From positions 1,488,001 to 1,552,000 of the forward strand of contig JAETXT010000007.1 in assembly GCA_019188255.1 (NCBI GenBank): DNA of 64,000 nt, given 5' to 3'. Under the pieces are notes generated by a model. The model was not told the origin of the DNA and ran no database searches. It saw nothing but the letters and a program-made list of their open reading frames with translations. Positions within the stretch are counted from its first letter, which is position 1. Each line of letters starts with the position of its first letter. The position numbers and the translations under genes are program-made. Positions 13,150 through 24,000 of this stretch are shown one piece after another. Source of the DNA: Verticillium longisporum. Lineage: Eukaryota; Ascomycota; Sordariomycetes; Glomerellales; Plectosphaerellaceae.

Positions 13150-13951
13150 CTAAAAGACCCAGACGTAGAAGAACAGGAAGCCGACGGCGGCAAAGAAGGC
13201 GAGCCACACCTTCCAGCCGACGCCCGTCTTCTGCGCCATGACGAGCATCCTGTTCATGGTGCCGCGGATGCGCAGCCGCGTCGAGTCAAACGTGTCGTTC
13301 ATCTTCTCCGCGAGGGCCGAGGAGTCGCGAATCTCGTCGCCAATGGCGTGTGTCATCTGCGAGAAGGAATCAGCCGTACGCTCGTAGACCAGGGAGGGTA
13401 GCTGTGAAGAAGCAGGAGGGGGACATACGTCCTTCAGGATCTTGACCTTGCCCAGGATACCCTCGACCTGGGCATCGTTCTGGCTCTCGAGCTCGTTGAG
13501 CACGGCGTCGCTGTACTGGCCCCTTTGCTGCCACGTCAGCTTGCTGTTCGCCCACGGCGCCTCTCTGTTTCCTCGTCTCTCGGCGGGATCTGGGAAGCGG
13601 GGGAATGCGTTGCACACGTACTTGCGGTTTGGGGTCGCCGACCGGAAGCCGCCCGGCGCGCCAAAGGCAGGCGAAGATGTCGCGCCGTTGCCGTTGCCGC
13701 CGGCATAGCCATAGCCGTAGCCGCCGCTGGGACCGGCGCTCGGTGGACGACGGGAGCCGTCGTTGTAGCCTTCGAAGAGGGCGCTGCGGGAGTCGCGCTG
13801 GTGGAGGGAGGATGGGCCGAATCTGGGAACCGGGCCGTGTTAGCTTGGGGGGAGGCCGCTGTAGAGGAGGCCGCTGCGAGCGTTGCTGCGACGCAAAGAG
13901 ACCATTGCGTTCTGTCGCTGGAAAGGGGGGCTCGACGGACCTTGATGCCAT
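13150..13951 (-). CDS. BET1: ER-Golgi Qc-SNARE Bet1
   Basis: This tail-anchored SNARE acts in ER-to-Golgi vesicle fusion. Minus-strand exons are 13941-13951, 13622-13822, 13429-13522 and 13150-13356 (170 aa), with introns of 118, 99 and 72 nt; the first exon carries only MAS plus two bases of the next codon. The Gly/Tyr/Asn-rich N-terminus (about 1-65) is followed by the SNARE helix beginning GQYSDAVLNELESQNDAQVE and continuing through IGDEIRDSSALAEKMNDTFD, then a single membrane anchor (WLAFFAAVGFLFFYVWVF) at the extreme C-terminus, as expected for Bet1. The second intron's acceptor is GCAAAG rather than the nearby GCAG, because only that choice keeps the frame. Length and architecture are typical for filamentous fungi. 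Confidence 0.93.
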
Positions 13952-15033
13952 GATGATCGGGTTCTGCTGATGTCGTCGTCTATAGGTCGTGGTGATGCTG
14001 GTCGCAGAGCGGCGCAGGGAGATGCATCCGCGTTCGTGATGTCCAGCGGTGCTTCGAGTTTCGTGTCTTGTGAGACAGCGATGAGTCGTGGGATAGGTAG
14101 AGACTTTGATGTTTCTCGCTTTCCCGGGGGGGGGATAAAGGGTCGTATTGATGGCCGTCGCTGACAGGGTTCTGAACTTTTTGCGACCCCCCGTCGAGAT
14201 CAGATTGCCGCTGTCCAAGTATAGATAGTTGGCTGATAGAGCACAGGTGTTCATTAAAGTCGACGGGCCCATGTGGCGTCACCGTCACCGTCACTGGCTG
14301 CACTCAGTCCACTGTTACGTTTAGGCGGCGCAAGGGGAGGGAAGAGGGGCTCCAATTAGGCATGGCCGAACATGGGCCAATGGCGTGTTGTTGCCCATTG
14401 CTGCTTCGACTTGGTCCCCTCGTGATGGCTTCATGTCCCTCTTGATCAATCAATCTCAACAACGTGGAGCAATCATCTCGGGAACAGCTTCTGCTGCAGC
14501 TGCCGCCGAACGGCATGCAAGTCTGCCGAGTGGTAATTTACACCTTCATCACGTTACGAGACTGCATAGTTGTTGGCCGCAGGTTATGGGACGCACACCG
14601 CCACATGGGTGGATGCCAGCCTCCCTGACCACCACTGTGAAATGGCAAGCTCCCGCTGCGCAACACATCTGCGTCGCTCCCCTGCAAGCGAAAGTTCCGT
14701 GGTTGCGGCAAGCAGCCTTAACAACATGTATTCATGGGTCTTAGCTACCACAGCGCGAGGTGCCACAGCAAGACTCGATCCCCGACCACTGGATCCCAGG
14801 CAAGAGAGAGGCCTGTCCAGAAGTCGCATCGTGCCTCGTCCGTCGCGCCATCTTCCGTCACGCTCCTGTCCAAGCTCAAATCGCATTCATCATGTCATCA
14901 TCCCCCGGCACTCCGGCCAGCCATAACTTTTTGTCTTGTTCGTCGTGTGTTGCCTATTGCCCCTTTTCCCTTCTTCAGGCCGAAAATGAAAACAATTTAC
15001 TCTCAAAAGACCCGTAAGCAGGCTGATGCAGGC
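13952..15033. other. Intergenic between BET1 and CHZ1
   Basis: This is the upstream region of BET1 and the 3' region of CHZ1. No open frame here looks like a protein. I see no RNA gene or repeat. Confidence 0.6.
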
Positions 15034-15561
15034 TTAGTCGGTGTCCATCTTGGAGTCCTTGTCCTCGGGCGCGTTGAAGTCCTCGTCGTCATCGTCCTCG
15101 TCGTCCTGGGCAGGGTTCTCCTCGGCGGCCTTGGCCCAGTCGATGACACGGCCACGGGTGCGGCGGCCGCCCTCGACGATGTTGTTCAGGTCAATCTCCT
15201 CGAGGCCGTCCTCTTCCTCGATGGCTGCGCAAGTCCTGTCAGTCACGGTGTTGTGTAGGTAGGAGCGCGGGGCACAATGGTGGTGGGGGGGGTAGGGATG
15301 GAAAGAGAGAGGGAGAGGAAGGCAGTCGCGTCTTACCGGGCGGGTTGGTCTGCCGGGGCGCAAAAATGTTAGCGATGCAATCACGATGGAGGATCAAGTT
15401 GGATGCGCCGGTTGCGCACTTACAGTCTCCTCCTCGTCGCTGGAGCTGCTGTCATCCTCGTCCATGGCGCTGTCCTCGACGCTGGTCTCGGCGACACCCT
15501 TGCCCTTGTCGGCGGGGGTCTCCTCGGCGAGCTGGTTGTTGGTGGGCTCCTGGGCAGACAT
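15034..15561 (-). CDS. CHZ1: Histone H2A.Z-specific chaperone Chz1
   Basis: This nuclear chaperone delivers H2A.Z-H2B dimers to the SWR1 remodeller. Minus-strand exons are 15424-15561, 15337-15349 and 15034-15224, giving 113 aa. The middle exon is only 13 nt (T-N-P-P plus one base) and is flanked by good sites (acceptor CCCCGGCAG, donor GTAAGA; first intron donor GTAAGT). The product is highly acidic. The CHZ motif is clear near residues 55-80: EEDGLEEIDLNNIVEGGRRT followed by RGRVIDWAKAAEE. Acidic Ser/Asp/Glu runs lie on either side. The size fits the family (about 110-150 aa in filamentous fungi). The EEIDxxNI...GRRTRG signature is distinctive. Confidence 0.93.
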
Positions 15562-16436
15562 GGTGTCGGTTGTGTGTTTGGTTTGGGGAGGGGGAGGATA
15601 AAGCTGTGGGTTGAGTTTTTCGCGTGTTCGGTGGTAAGCAGAAGGAAATAGAGAGTAGGCACGGAGCTGGGCTGCACGACGGGGTGGGAGCGTCAAGTGG
15701 AGGTGAGGCGGCGCGAAGTGGGTTTTATCACTGGCGCCTTCTTTTGCTGCCGTCGCTGGCGCCTTCCCCAGCACAGCTCTCGCCAAAGCTTGCGAGCTCA
15801 GCGGTTGGCGGCGGGCAGCTCCTCCCTAGCAACCATTCTGCTGCCTGTTTCGGCCTAGTGCGGAGCTCCCTCGATTGCTGACAGGCACGTGACTGTTGGG
15901 AGAAGACATGTCGCCCCTCGTTGACCTGAGGGAGGTAGATTGAGCATCAAGGGAGCGACCGCAGAGTCAAAAGGCTGGGGAGTTCATCTCGCTGTTCTAG
16001 GCAAGTGGTGGCTGGAGGAGCCTCTACGGGCCTCTCTCGTAGATCAAGTATGCCATACTCCGTCACTAGAGCATATGTCACTCAACACCGGATCACCAAC
16101 CACCACTGTCTTGTTTGCGTGATGTATTAGTAGTGTGTTTCTCTTCATCCGTTCTGTCCCGTCCCGAAAGAGTGGCCGAGCTATAGCCCGCCTCCTGGTT
16201 CAGATCGCGTGCCTCGCATCACGAACGACAAGCTGATCGTTGTGTCTTCTGCTTGCCCTTGACAGAGACAGAAGCTCGCAGGAGTCTGGTCCGTCAAATG
16301 GAACTTGACCTGCCAAGATCCCGCAAGACAACACCAACCCTCCCAGTTCTGTCCGTCCCAGCGCGCCGACTTTACGATGGCGGCCCCGCAAGGATGAAGA
16401 AGGACAACCAGTCAACCAACCACCCTGTCCGCCCGC
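15562..16436. other. Intergenic between CHZ1 and EMC10
   Basis: It holds the CHZ1 promoter and 5' UTR on the left and the EMC10 3' region on the right. I see nothing else supportable. Confidence 0.6.
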
Positions 16437-17127
16437 TCATTTATCCCCAGACGTAAGCGTCAGCAGCACAACCGCCGCAATCACCCACCAGTACCTGTGA
16501 AAATCGTCAGCAAACCACTCCCAGCAGCATCAGAAGGGGAGAGGGAAGGGGTGGAGAAGGGAGAGAGAGAGGCAGCAGGACCCGCCCCCTCGCCAAAGCC
16601 AGAACTCACTTTTGCAACAGCGTCTTCTCCGCCTCAGGCTCCTTCTTCCTCCCATCCACCAGCACAACAGGCTTGTTGACGACAGGGGTCTCCCCCGCGC
16701 CGCCGACGGCGACGACAGCCTGGGGCCCAAAGTCCCGCGTGGCGCCGGCGTCGATGCGCACGCCGCGCGCCCCGGCCCCGAGCAGCGTGCCCGAGGCGTC
16801 GACGCTGAGCAGCAGGTGCGGCGCGTAGCCCTTGGCGAAGGTCGCCGCGCTCGTCACCGAGACGCCGGACCGCCAGGCCCCGGCCGCGGCGTCCCAGGCG
16901 CCGATGCGCACGCGGTCCGCGTCCGCCGGCAGGTCGGGCGCCTCGTAGGACGCGACGGTCGCGGACGACGGCGTCGAGGCGTCGTAGTGGATCTCGGCGA
17001 GCGGCAGGGGCGGCGCGGCGTCGCCTGTCGAGGGGCTGATGGGCTGGTAGTGGAGGTGTGCGATGCGCGGGCTGGCTGTGGCGAGGACCGCGGCGGCGAG
17101 GGCCGTGAAGAGAGCAGTGGCCCGCAT
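16437..17127 (-). CDS. EMC10: ER membrane protein complex subunit 10 (EMC10)
   Basis: EMC10 is a lumenal/membrane subunit of the EMC insertase, which inserts transmembrane proteins at the ER. Minus-strand exons are 16610-17127 and 16437-16494 (191 aa), split by a 115-nt intron with a GTGAGT donor and CACAG acceptor. Starting at 17127 (MRATALFTALAAAVLATASP) gives a clean signal peptide; an upstream in-frame ATG at 17268 would bury it. A beta-rich lumenal domain follows, then VVNKPVVLVDGRKKEPEAEK and a terminal helix LLQKYWWVIAAVVLLTLTSG ending in DK. The short second exon supplies the membrane helix, so ignoring the intron would lose it. The K-Y-W anchor at the end fits fungal EMC10; the lumenal part is divergent. 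Confidence 0.8.
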
Positions 17128-18107
17128 GATTGTGGCTTTATTCGGGGAGCATGCGCATGCAGATAGGCGGCGATGCTGATGCCGATGCTGATTGACAGCT
17201 TTCGTAGGATCTCGAGGGGAAGTCGTGGGCGCCGCAGAGAGCTCGTTGGTGGTGGACCGATTGATCACGCATCTACCTGACGAAACGTCGCTGGTCCGGA
17301 GTTACTTCGGCTGGGGAGCAAGCCGCAGGCAATCCCCACTCTCACAGGACTTGCATGGTGTTGAACTACAGGGTTGGGTGGACTGCGCGGGTACAATTCA
17401 AATGTCACAGACGGAAAAGACTTCCCAGGCAATGCTCAAGCTCGCAAGTCTGCAATTTTATTCTCTCGTCTTTGCTCATATCTTCTTCTGCCGCCAAGTG
17501 TTGCAAGCCTCGGAGTCGCGTCTGGACAGTGAGCCCACCCACTCACTCTGCGGGAGAGTCAAACGTAAGAATCTTTCTTGTACAACCAAGCCAAAAGCCA
17601 CAGCCCAAAAAATTCCAGAAACCTATTTGTTTTGATGACACGAAATCACACCATGCTCGTGCAAAAGAAATCTCTGTCTATGGACCATCATTTCCCTGTT
17701 GTGTAGCAAAGAAAACCAAGCAAATCAGCGAAAACACCCTTTGTGTCCCTCTTGAGGTGAAAACAGGTAAGAGGCCGTTAAGGAGAATCAAATCCCAAGC
17801 AATGTAGCAAGCATGCGTAAAACGAGTGTGTCGTCACGTGTAGACCGCCATGTCGTATCACTCTTTCTTGAAAATCAGTTGCAAAATAGGGCCTTCTACC
17901 CCGGTCGAGTGCCCAACGCCCAGAGCCAGAAACCGCCAGTCTGGTCTCGAATTATGGTAGCGTCCCATGAAGCTTCGACCGTGGCCGTTCTGCGGACTTG
18001 GGAGGCGCTTGTTTGTCGTAAGGACGCGATCTAAAACAATCGATGCAAAGAGAGTGTGTGCGGTGGCGTTGACTAAATCGTCTATGGACAGCCAAAGACT
18101 CTCCTGC
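17128..18107. other. Intergenic between EMC10 and the PSP1-domain gene
   Basis: About 1 kb with no supported gene. The sequence is more AT-rich than the flanking genes and probably includes the EMC10 promoter and the 3' UTR of the PSP1-domain gene. Confidence 0.55.
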
Positions 18108-21002
18108 TCATCGAGTGTTCAGCGAGACGCCCTGGAAAGCAGGCCAGTCACCTGTAGGTCTTAAGGACGAAATACTGGAATCTTGTGGAGTCGTGCCCGG
18201 AGGTGGCGTCTGGCAACGACGCCTCAACGCATAGTCACCGGATTGCGGGTAGCTGTACGTGTCCAACGACGGCATGACGCCGGCTGAGTATGGCATGTTT
18301 GTCTGGCGGTTTGCGTTGCCGACAGCACCGAGGTGAGCGTAGGGATAACCGGATTGCGGTGCCTGACCGTAACCGGACCCTGGCGCGGGCAGACCTCTAT
18401 CGCCTCCTACAGATGGACTGAACGTGTTAGGTAATCCGCGAGCGGCAGGGTTGGCTCCGGTGAAGCTGGCATGCTGCTGCTCGTGCTGCTGCTGCTGCTG
18501 CTGCTGTTGCTGCTGTTGCTGCTGTTGCTGCTGCTGCTGAGGAGCAGGCGGCTGCTGCTGGCGCCGTTCAGGGTTCTGCGCGGCGCGCTGAATACCGACA
18601 GCACCAGGTCCAATGCCACTAGGAGCCTGAATACCGAGGGTCGGACTAGCGAATGAGGCAGGATTGATGGCGGACATCCAGATCCTGGTCTTGTAGATCT
18701 TGAAAAGGTCGGTGACGAGGGAGTTAAAATTGATGTATGCGTCGGCGAAATAGTAGAAAGTCAATTTCTTCCAATCCCTGAAAGCACAGGTTAGTATCCA
18801 ACGCGAACCTGCAGGTCCGGGGGGTCAACCTACATTTGGAATTCGGCATCGAGAATTTCCATGTTGAGGCCGTGTTCCTTAACCTTTTGCATGCATACAC
18901 GTTTTGCCTTGGCCTCGTTGCCCTCCTTGTCTCGGAGGGCATGAATCTCGTGACTTTGGGCGAGACGTTTGATGAGCTTGGGCTTAAGCTCCCCGGCATT
19001 AGCCTCTTGCATGTGGTGTTGACTTGGAGGTCCCATGCCGCCAACCGCACTACCCTGAAGTCCGTTGGCGGCAGCCATGAGACCGGCGCCTGTGCCATCT
19101 TGCGCGGCGGCGGCGTTTTGCGAGTACATCATGAGCCATTTGTACTGCTCTTCGGCATAGTGCTCTTTGAGTTCCTTCGCCGTCTGCCAGTCCACGTTGT
19201 CCCGCATAACCGTTCCCAGGTCAGTTCCGCGATCGGCTTCGACAATGACGAGGTCTCCAGGCTTCACCGTCAGGCCGGTACCTTCCTGAATATAAAAGAC
19301 GTCTGCTCGTGCACACTTGAAGACCACAATATGAAGCAGCTGGTTGTGCCGCGGTTGCGACATGCCGTAGACGTTCCGATGAGGCGAAGGGGCGCGATTG
19401 GCATACTGGGGTTGCATACCATATGGCGAGGGAAAGGGTTGTTGAAGGATAGGCCTTGGGGAGGTGCAGCAAGCCCACCGCCGGGTGTGAAGAAAGAGGC
19501 CGTTTCAGGCATCATGGCAGCCTGACGCTGTTGGAAAGAGCGCATAGAGGCATCGGCAAAGGTGCCAGCGGAGTACCCTGTGTTCTCGGCATACCCGAGC
19601 CCGTAGTCAAGCACCTGCGCGGACTCAGCGACGGGCGTGGTTTCCAATGGCCCAAGCGACTCGTTGATGGAGCTGATGGATGCTTGTCGGGTGGGCACGT
19701 CGGCGAAAGAGTGCCTTCTGCTCTGTTGCCCGTCGCCGGGGCCACCAAATCCGAGAGAACTGTGCCAAAAGGCTTTCTTTACGTTTTCCAGCTTTCGGTT
19801 CTCGTAAGGTGACCGAGAAATGCCAGAACCCAATTCGCTCATCCGTCTGTTCAGAGCCCTTTTCGCGGCCATATCGACGCTGTCGCCACCCTCATCGAGT
19901 TCGTCAATGGCGTAATCGGATTCCTCCGGAACAGAGTCTCTCAGGCCATATCCGTTTCCCATGCCGTAGGAAGCCTGAGTCGACGCTCTCGGTCGATGAC
20001 GCGCGCTAGCATACTGCTGCTGTTGTTGTTGCTGTTGCTGCTGCTGGGCCTGCTGTTGCTGCTGGGCCTGCTGCTGGGCCTGCTGTTGCTGTTGCTGCCG
20101 GAGCATGGCGTTTTCGCGGGTGAGCATCTCGATAGTCTTCGCCTCGACACTCTGGTGCATCGAGCTATGCATGGACTCGGATGTGCTGCCATCATCGTCA
20201 TCATCTACCTCGTTTAGTTTGCCGAGCGGTCCTCCTTCGTTCGACATCTCACTCAGCATGCTCGGCCGCGAGGGACGATGCTGCAATCCGGAATGCGGGT
20301 GGCCGCGGCCGCGATTCAGAATGGATGAACTGGACAGAGAAGGGGTGGTACTGTCCGGGTCTAGTTGACCCACAGAGTACGACTGCGAGCGGTACGTCTT
20401 GGGTGTTGGGTGCAGGGGGATGGCGAACGGAATCTGTGAGGTAGGCCCGTTTTCGCGGGGGCCTGGAGATGTTTGACCGAACCCGCCATCGACCCCAAAA
20501 AAGAGCTTCCAGCTGCCGAGCCCGGGGGCAATGTAGATGTTGGCGAGGGCAACACCTCGGTCAGTCGTGAGGGCGGATCTTTACGATCCGAGTTCCAGAT
20601 GGCCGTTCCCCAGGGAAATGCTGCTGGTGCCGGGCCACGGCCTATAATGTTGGATGGCTGAGCCCAGGAACCTGCGTTGGTATCGGCCGACGGAGTGGAG
20701 GGGTGAGAGGCTGTGGGAGACATTGAGTTGCTAGCGAATGAACCCTGACGCGGGCGGATAGGCTGGGTGGTGTCGTTCAGCCAAGAAGCGCGCCGTACCT
20801 TTGGAGGGGGAACAACGGGTTGGGGGACCTCCTGCCGATTCTGAGTCTCATCATCGTCGGAACTGGCCAGTGCCTCGGAATCAGGCGTCGATCGGCGATT
20901 GAGCTTGTCGAGGAAGATGGCCTGGCTGCTAGGAGCTATTGCAGCGAAGCCACCTTGGCCCGATTTGGAGGAGGAACTAGGTTTCGCTGTACTAGAACTC
21001 AT
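18108..21002 (-). CDS. PSP1 C-terminal domain protein with two polyglutamine tracts; two apparent frameshifts
   Basis: This is a fungal homologue of yeast Psp1-type proteins. Minus-strand exons are 18834-21002 and 18108-18777, with a 56-nt intron that has a TACTAAC branch site. The first exon needs one extra base near 19428-19438 (between NNPFP and SPYGMQ) and one near 20493-20502 (a C4/A6 run between AAGSS and FFGVDGGF). With both added, the CDS is 946 aa. The N-terminal half is disordered, with a Gln/Ala tract at about 20012-20100. The PSP1 domain (VVFKCARADVFYIQEGTGLT to DAEFQM, then DWKKLTFYYFADAYINFNSL and DLFKIYKTRIWM) is complete. A second poly-Gln tract (18476-18560) and a Pro/Tyr-rich tail follow. 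The exact C-terminus is uncertain. Frameshifts in an otherwise intact conserved gene point to sequence error rather than a pseudogene. Confidence 0.88.
18479..18555. repeat. CAG/CAA trinucleotide tract (polyglutamine, C-terminal)
   Basis: The plus strand shows a run of CTG/TTG triplets (CAG/CAA on the coding minus strand) encoding roughly 19 consecutive glutamines in the PSP1-domain protein, with a further short Q run after PPAP. Mixed CAG and CAA codons would limit slippage. Confidence 0.9.
20010..20100. repeat. CAG/CAA tract (polyglutamine with alanine interruptions, N-terminal)
   Basis: Coding on the minus strand, this gives Q6-A-Q3-A-Q5-A-Q11-like blocks directly after the helical segment KTIEMLTRENAMLR, so it may extend a coiled coil. 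The interruptions are GCC (Ala) codons at regular spacing. Confidence 0.9.
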
Positions 21003-24000
21003 TGTGACGGTCGTGAGTCGACACTGATGTGGGATGGGCTGTTGATGCGAAGATCACAGTTAAAGGGCCAGAGTGGTAGCTGCTGGCCTTGTATGCGTTC
21101 GGTCGGGATGGAGGCCGCCCGAGGTAGAAATGAGAAGAGCGCCTCCGATGTAGGCTCCAAGCTGGAAGGAGGCTTGGCGAGTGCCCGAATTGAATAAGTG
21201 CGAGGCTCTGACGCGGTGAGTCGTCTATCGCGTGTTAGTCGCGCGCCCGAGAAGGTAGTGAAGTCTCAGAAGCAAGTCAGGTGGTATCGCGCGCCAGCCT
21301 TGTCTGAGGTGTTCCAGATAGGCAGGCGCGTGCAGGTTCAGTAGGCAACCACGTGAGAATTTGCCAGCTGGCAGTTTGAGCCGTTTGAGCCTCAATGCCA
21401 GATTGGGTGTTGTCGCTGAAGTATGGCCTCGAAATCAGAGCTGGCGCGGGCGACGACTCGTGGCACAGCGACGAGAAATGGTGCTTTGACTTGGGTTCGT
21501 CGGGGTGCAATGTAGCTGTGCTGGCAGACTGGCTGTGGGGGGGTAGGTAGGAAGGTGGTGGCAGAAGGGTGGAGCCGTTTTCGGAGAATTGGGCTTCTGG
21601 CCTTGCGATAGCCTTGGGCGCAAGCGGCAGGTTCGTGGTAACAAGAGGTACAAGTGGAGCAAAATGATGGCCAAATATTGCCGCTGAGGGTTTGATTGCG
21701 TACGTACCAGATGATTGTGTCTTTGAATTCGTGTTTAGTGGGTAGGAGTGGGCACAATTGGCGAGGGGCGCAATGGTCGGGATGTCGTTGTGTATTTGTT
21801 CTGGAGCAGAAGGAAGAGTTGTGTGGCGGGCTGGTCTGCCTCCTGGACCAGGGATATCAGGTTGGAGAGAGTGTGAGAGTGAGAGAGAGAAAGAGAAGAG
21901 GCGGACGTGGCAGGTTGCAGGCGTGAGTTTGAGGCGACAAGTCCTGGGTTGTGATTGATTGGGCTCTTCCTTCTGAGGTGGTGAATCGAAAGTGGCGGGC
22001 TAGCGCCAGATGCAATTATGGCCAGATTAGGTGGTGAGATGGACAGGCGAAAGGGCAGGTTGTTTGGGACGGCGTATTATGAATGGTTGGGAACGCGAGG
22101 TGACGAACGAAGCGTGAGGCAAGACAAGTAGGTGTTGGGAGGGTGGTGGGTGTCAGTGTCAGTGTCAAGAAGCCGTCTAATCCAGTTCGTCTAACCCAAA
22201 CAACGCAAGGAAAGGAATTCAACGATTCGCCAGGCGGACGGAGGTGTGTTGCGCAAGAACCATTTGCCTCCACTGCAGCTGTCCAACCTCGAATGAAGAG
22301 TCCCTGTGTCGTGTCGCTCCTGTCGTGCCGTGGCGTGCGTTTGGGGGTTGGTTGGTGTGGTGCAAGACAGGACGCGAGCAGATGGGTGGGCGAGTGAGGT
22401 GAGGTGAGGTGAGCGAGTCCAAGTGTAGTAGTGTCAGGGACGGGCTACATGCGTCGCATGGCCGGGACTGGTCCTCTTTGACCTCTTGCCCTGAGCTTGG
22501 ACGCGAGCTAGCGCGCTGTACAAGCTGTTACTGAAAATGTAGGCGTGTGTTGAGTCCTGAACGACGTTCTATGCGGCAGAATGTGGTGGTAGCTACGAGA
22601 TGGATGACCTTTGCTGGCTAGGCAGCGAGGAGCAACGACGAGGAGGTAGCTTTCGCGTGGTGAGGGAACGCGTGGTGGTTCAGTTCAGGCTGGGTCGGGG
22701 AATGGAAGCGGAGGCGGGGGGTAAGAGAGCGGGAGGAGAAAGAAGAAAGGACGTTGCGTCGGTGCGTCGGTGCAGTGCGGTATGGTTAAGGATGGCCGCT
22801 GGATGCGAGGGCGTTGGGTGCGACACGAGACCACAGACCAAAGACCAAAGACTGGGGGGGGGGGGGGGCCGGCGGCGAGGGCCAAGGGCTGGACCAGGAG
22901 GTAATAAGGTAATAAAGTATGTCGCTCGTCTATAGGCACAAGAGTGAGAGATTGACGGAGAGAGACAGAGAGAAAGCGCGGGAGAGACTAAATGCGGGCA
23001 AGGCGGTGGCCGGTGCGTTCAATGAGAGCACCAGAGTGGCTACTCAGTAGCTGGGAGCTGGAAGCTATAGTTGGAGGGAGCTGGGGGGGTAGCTCTCGAA
23101 GGAGACCAAGGATGGGGAATGCGGATGCCAGATGTGGAGGACGTTGTGGTCGTGGATGGAGCACGACCGCTGATGGTCCTTGGATGACCGGCAGGATGTG
23201 GGAGGCTTCCTTACCCGTAAGTACCTGCATGGTAGGCTGGAGACGAAAGAGAAGTGCGCGAGTGGAGTGGAGGGAGGGGAGGAAGCGGGGCCATCGAGGA
23301 GGGTCCAGAGGGTCAAGCAGGGGTCCCACCCGGGGGAGATGGCGATGAGGGGGGGGCAGGGCCCAGACTATCGTATCTACCTACTTTTTAGAGTGGCAAG
23401 CATACATCACGCATCATACCTGTCTGCTTCTTCACCTCGTCGCGCTATTCTTGTGCATCACTGGTAACGGGACCCAGGCAACCCTGAGCGTCACAAGGTC
23501 ACAAGACGGGCGAGTTGAGGGGTGCACCTTAGCACCACACCTTCACGAATGTGTCAATCGAAGGATAGTGCGGGGAAAGGCAACAAAGGGTCAGCTTGCT
23601 CCCGATTCCCTTCAGGCTACTACGCATCGCCGCTGCTTCCTGTTGGTGGCCTTGTAGCTCCACACGCGGACGAGGCAAAGCGGCGACCCAATGGAGAAAG
23701 GTGCCAGGGTCAGAAGGGCAGAACAGAACAGAACAGAGTTGTGGCTGGCCCAGCTGGGAATTGAATGGTGAGACGAGATCGGTCTTGAGGGGGAGGGGGT
23801 GGAAGCGCGCCAGAGGCAGAGGGGGAAGGGGAAGGGGAAGGGGAAGAGGCGCGGAGCAGCACGGTTGGGGTGTTGGAGAGGGCCAGGTTGAAGGTGTACA
23901 GGGGAGGCTTAGCCTGACCGTGCTGTAGTAGTAGCCTTGGTCTTGGTCCTGGTCCCAGTCCTGGTCTTGTGGACGTGCCGCCCAAAAGATGGGGAAAAGG

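Noticed and set aside
18108..21002. The PSP1-domain gene as a pseudogene
   Set aside because: Both breaks are single missing bases, and everything else, including the intron and the PSP1 domain, is intact; the same error type recurs in other housekeeping genes here.
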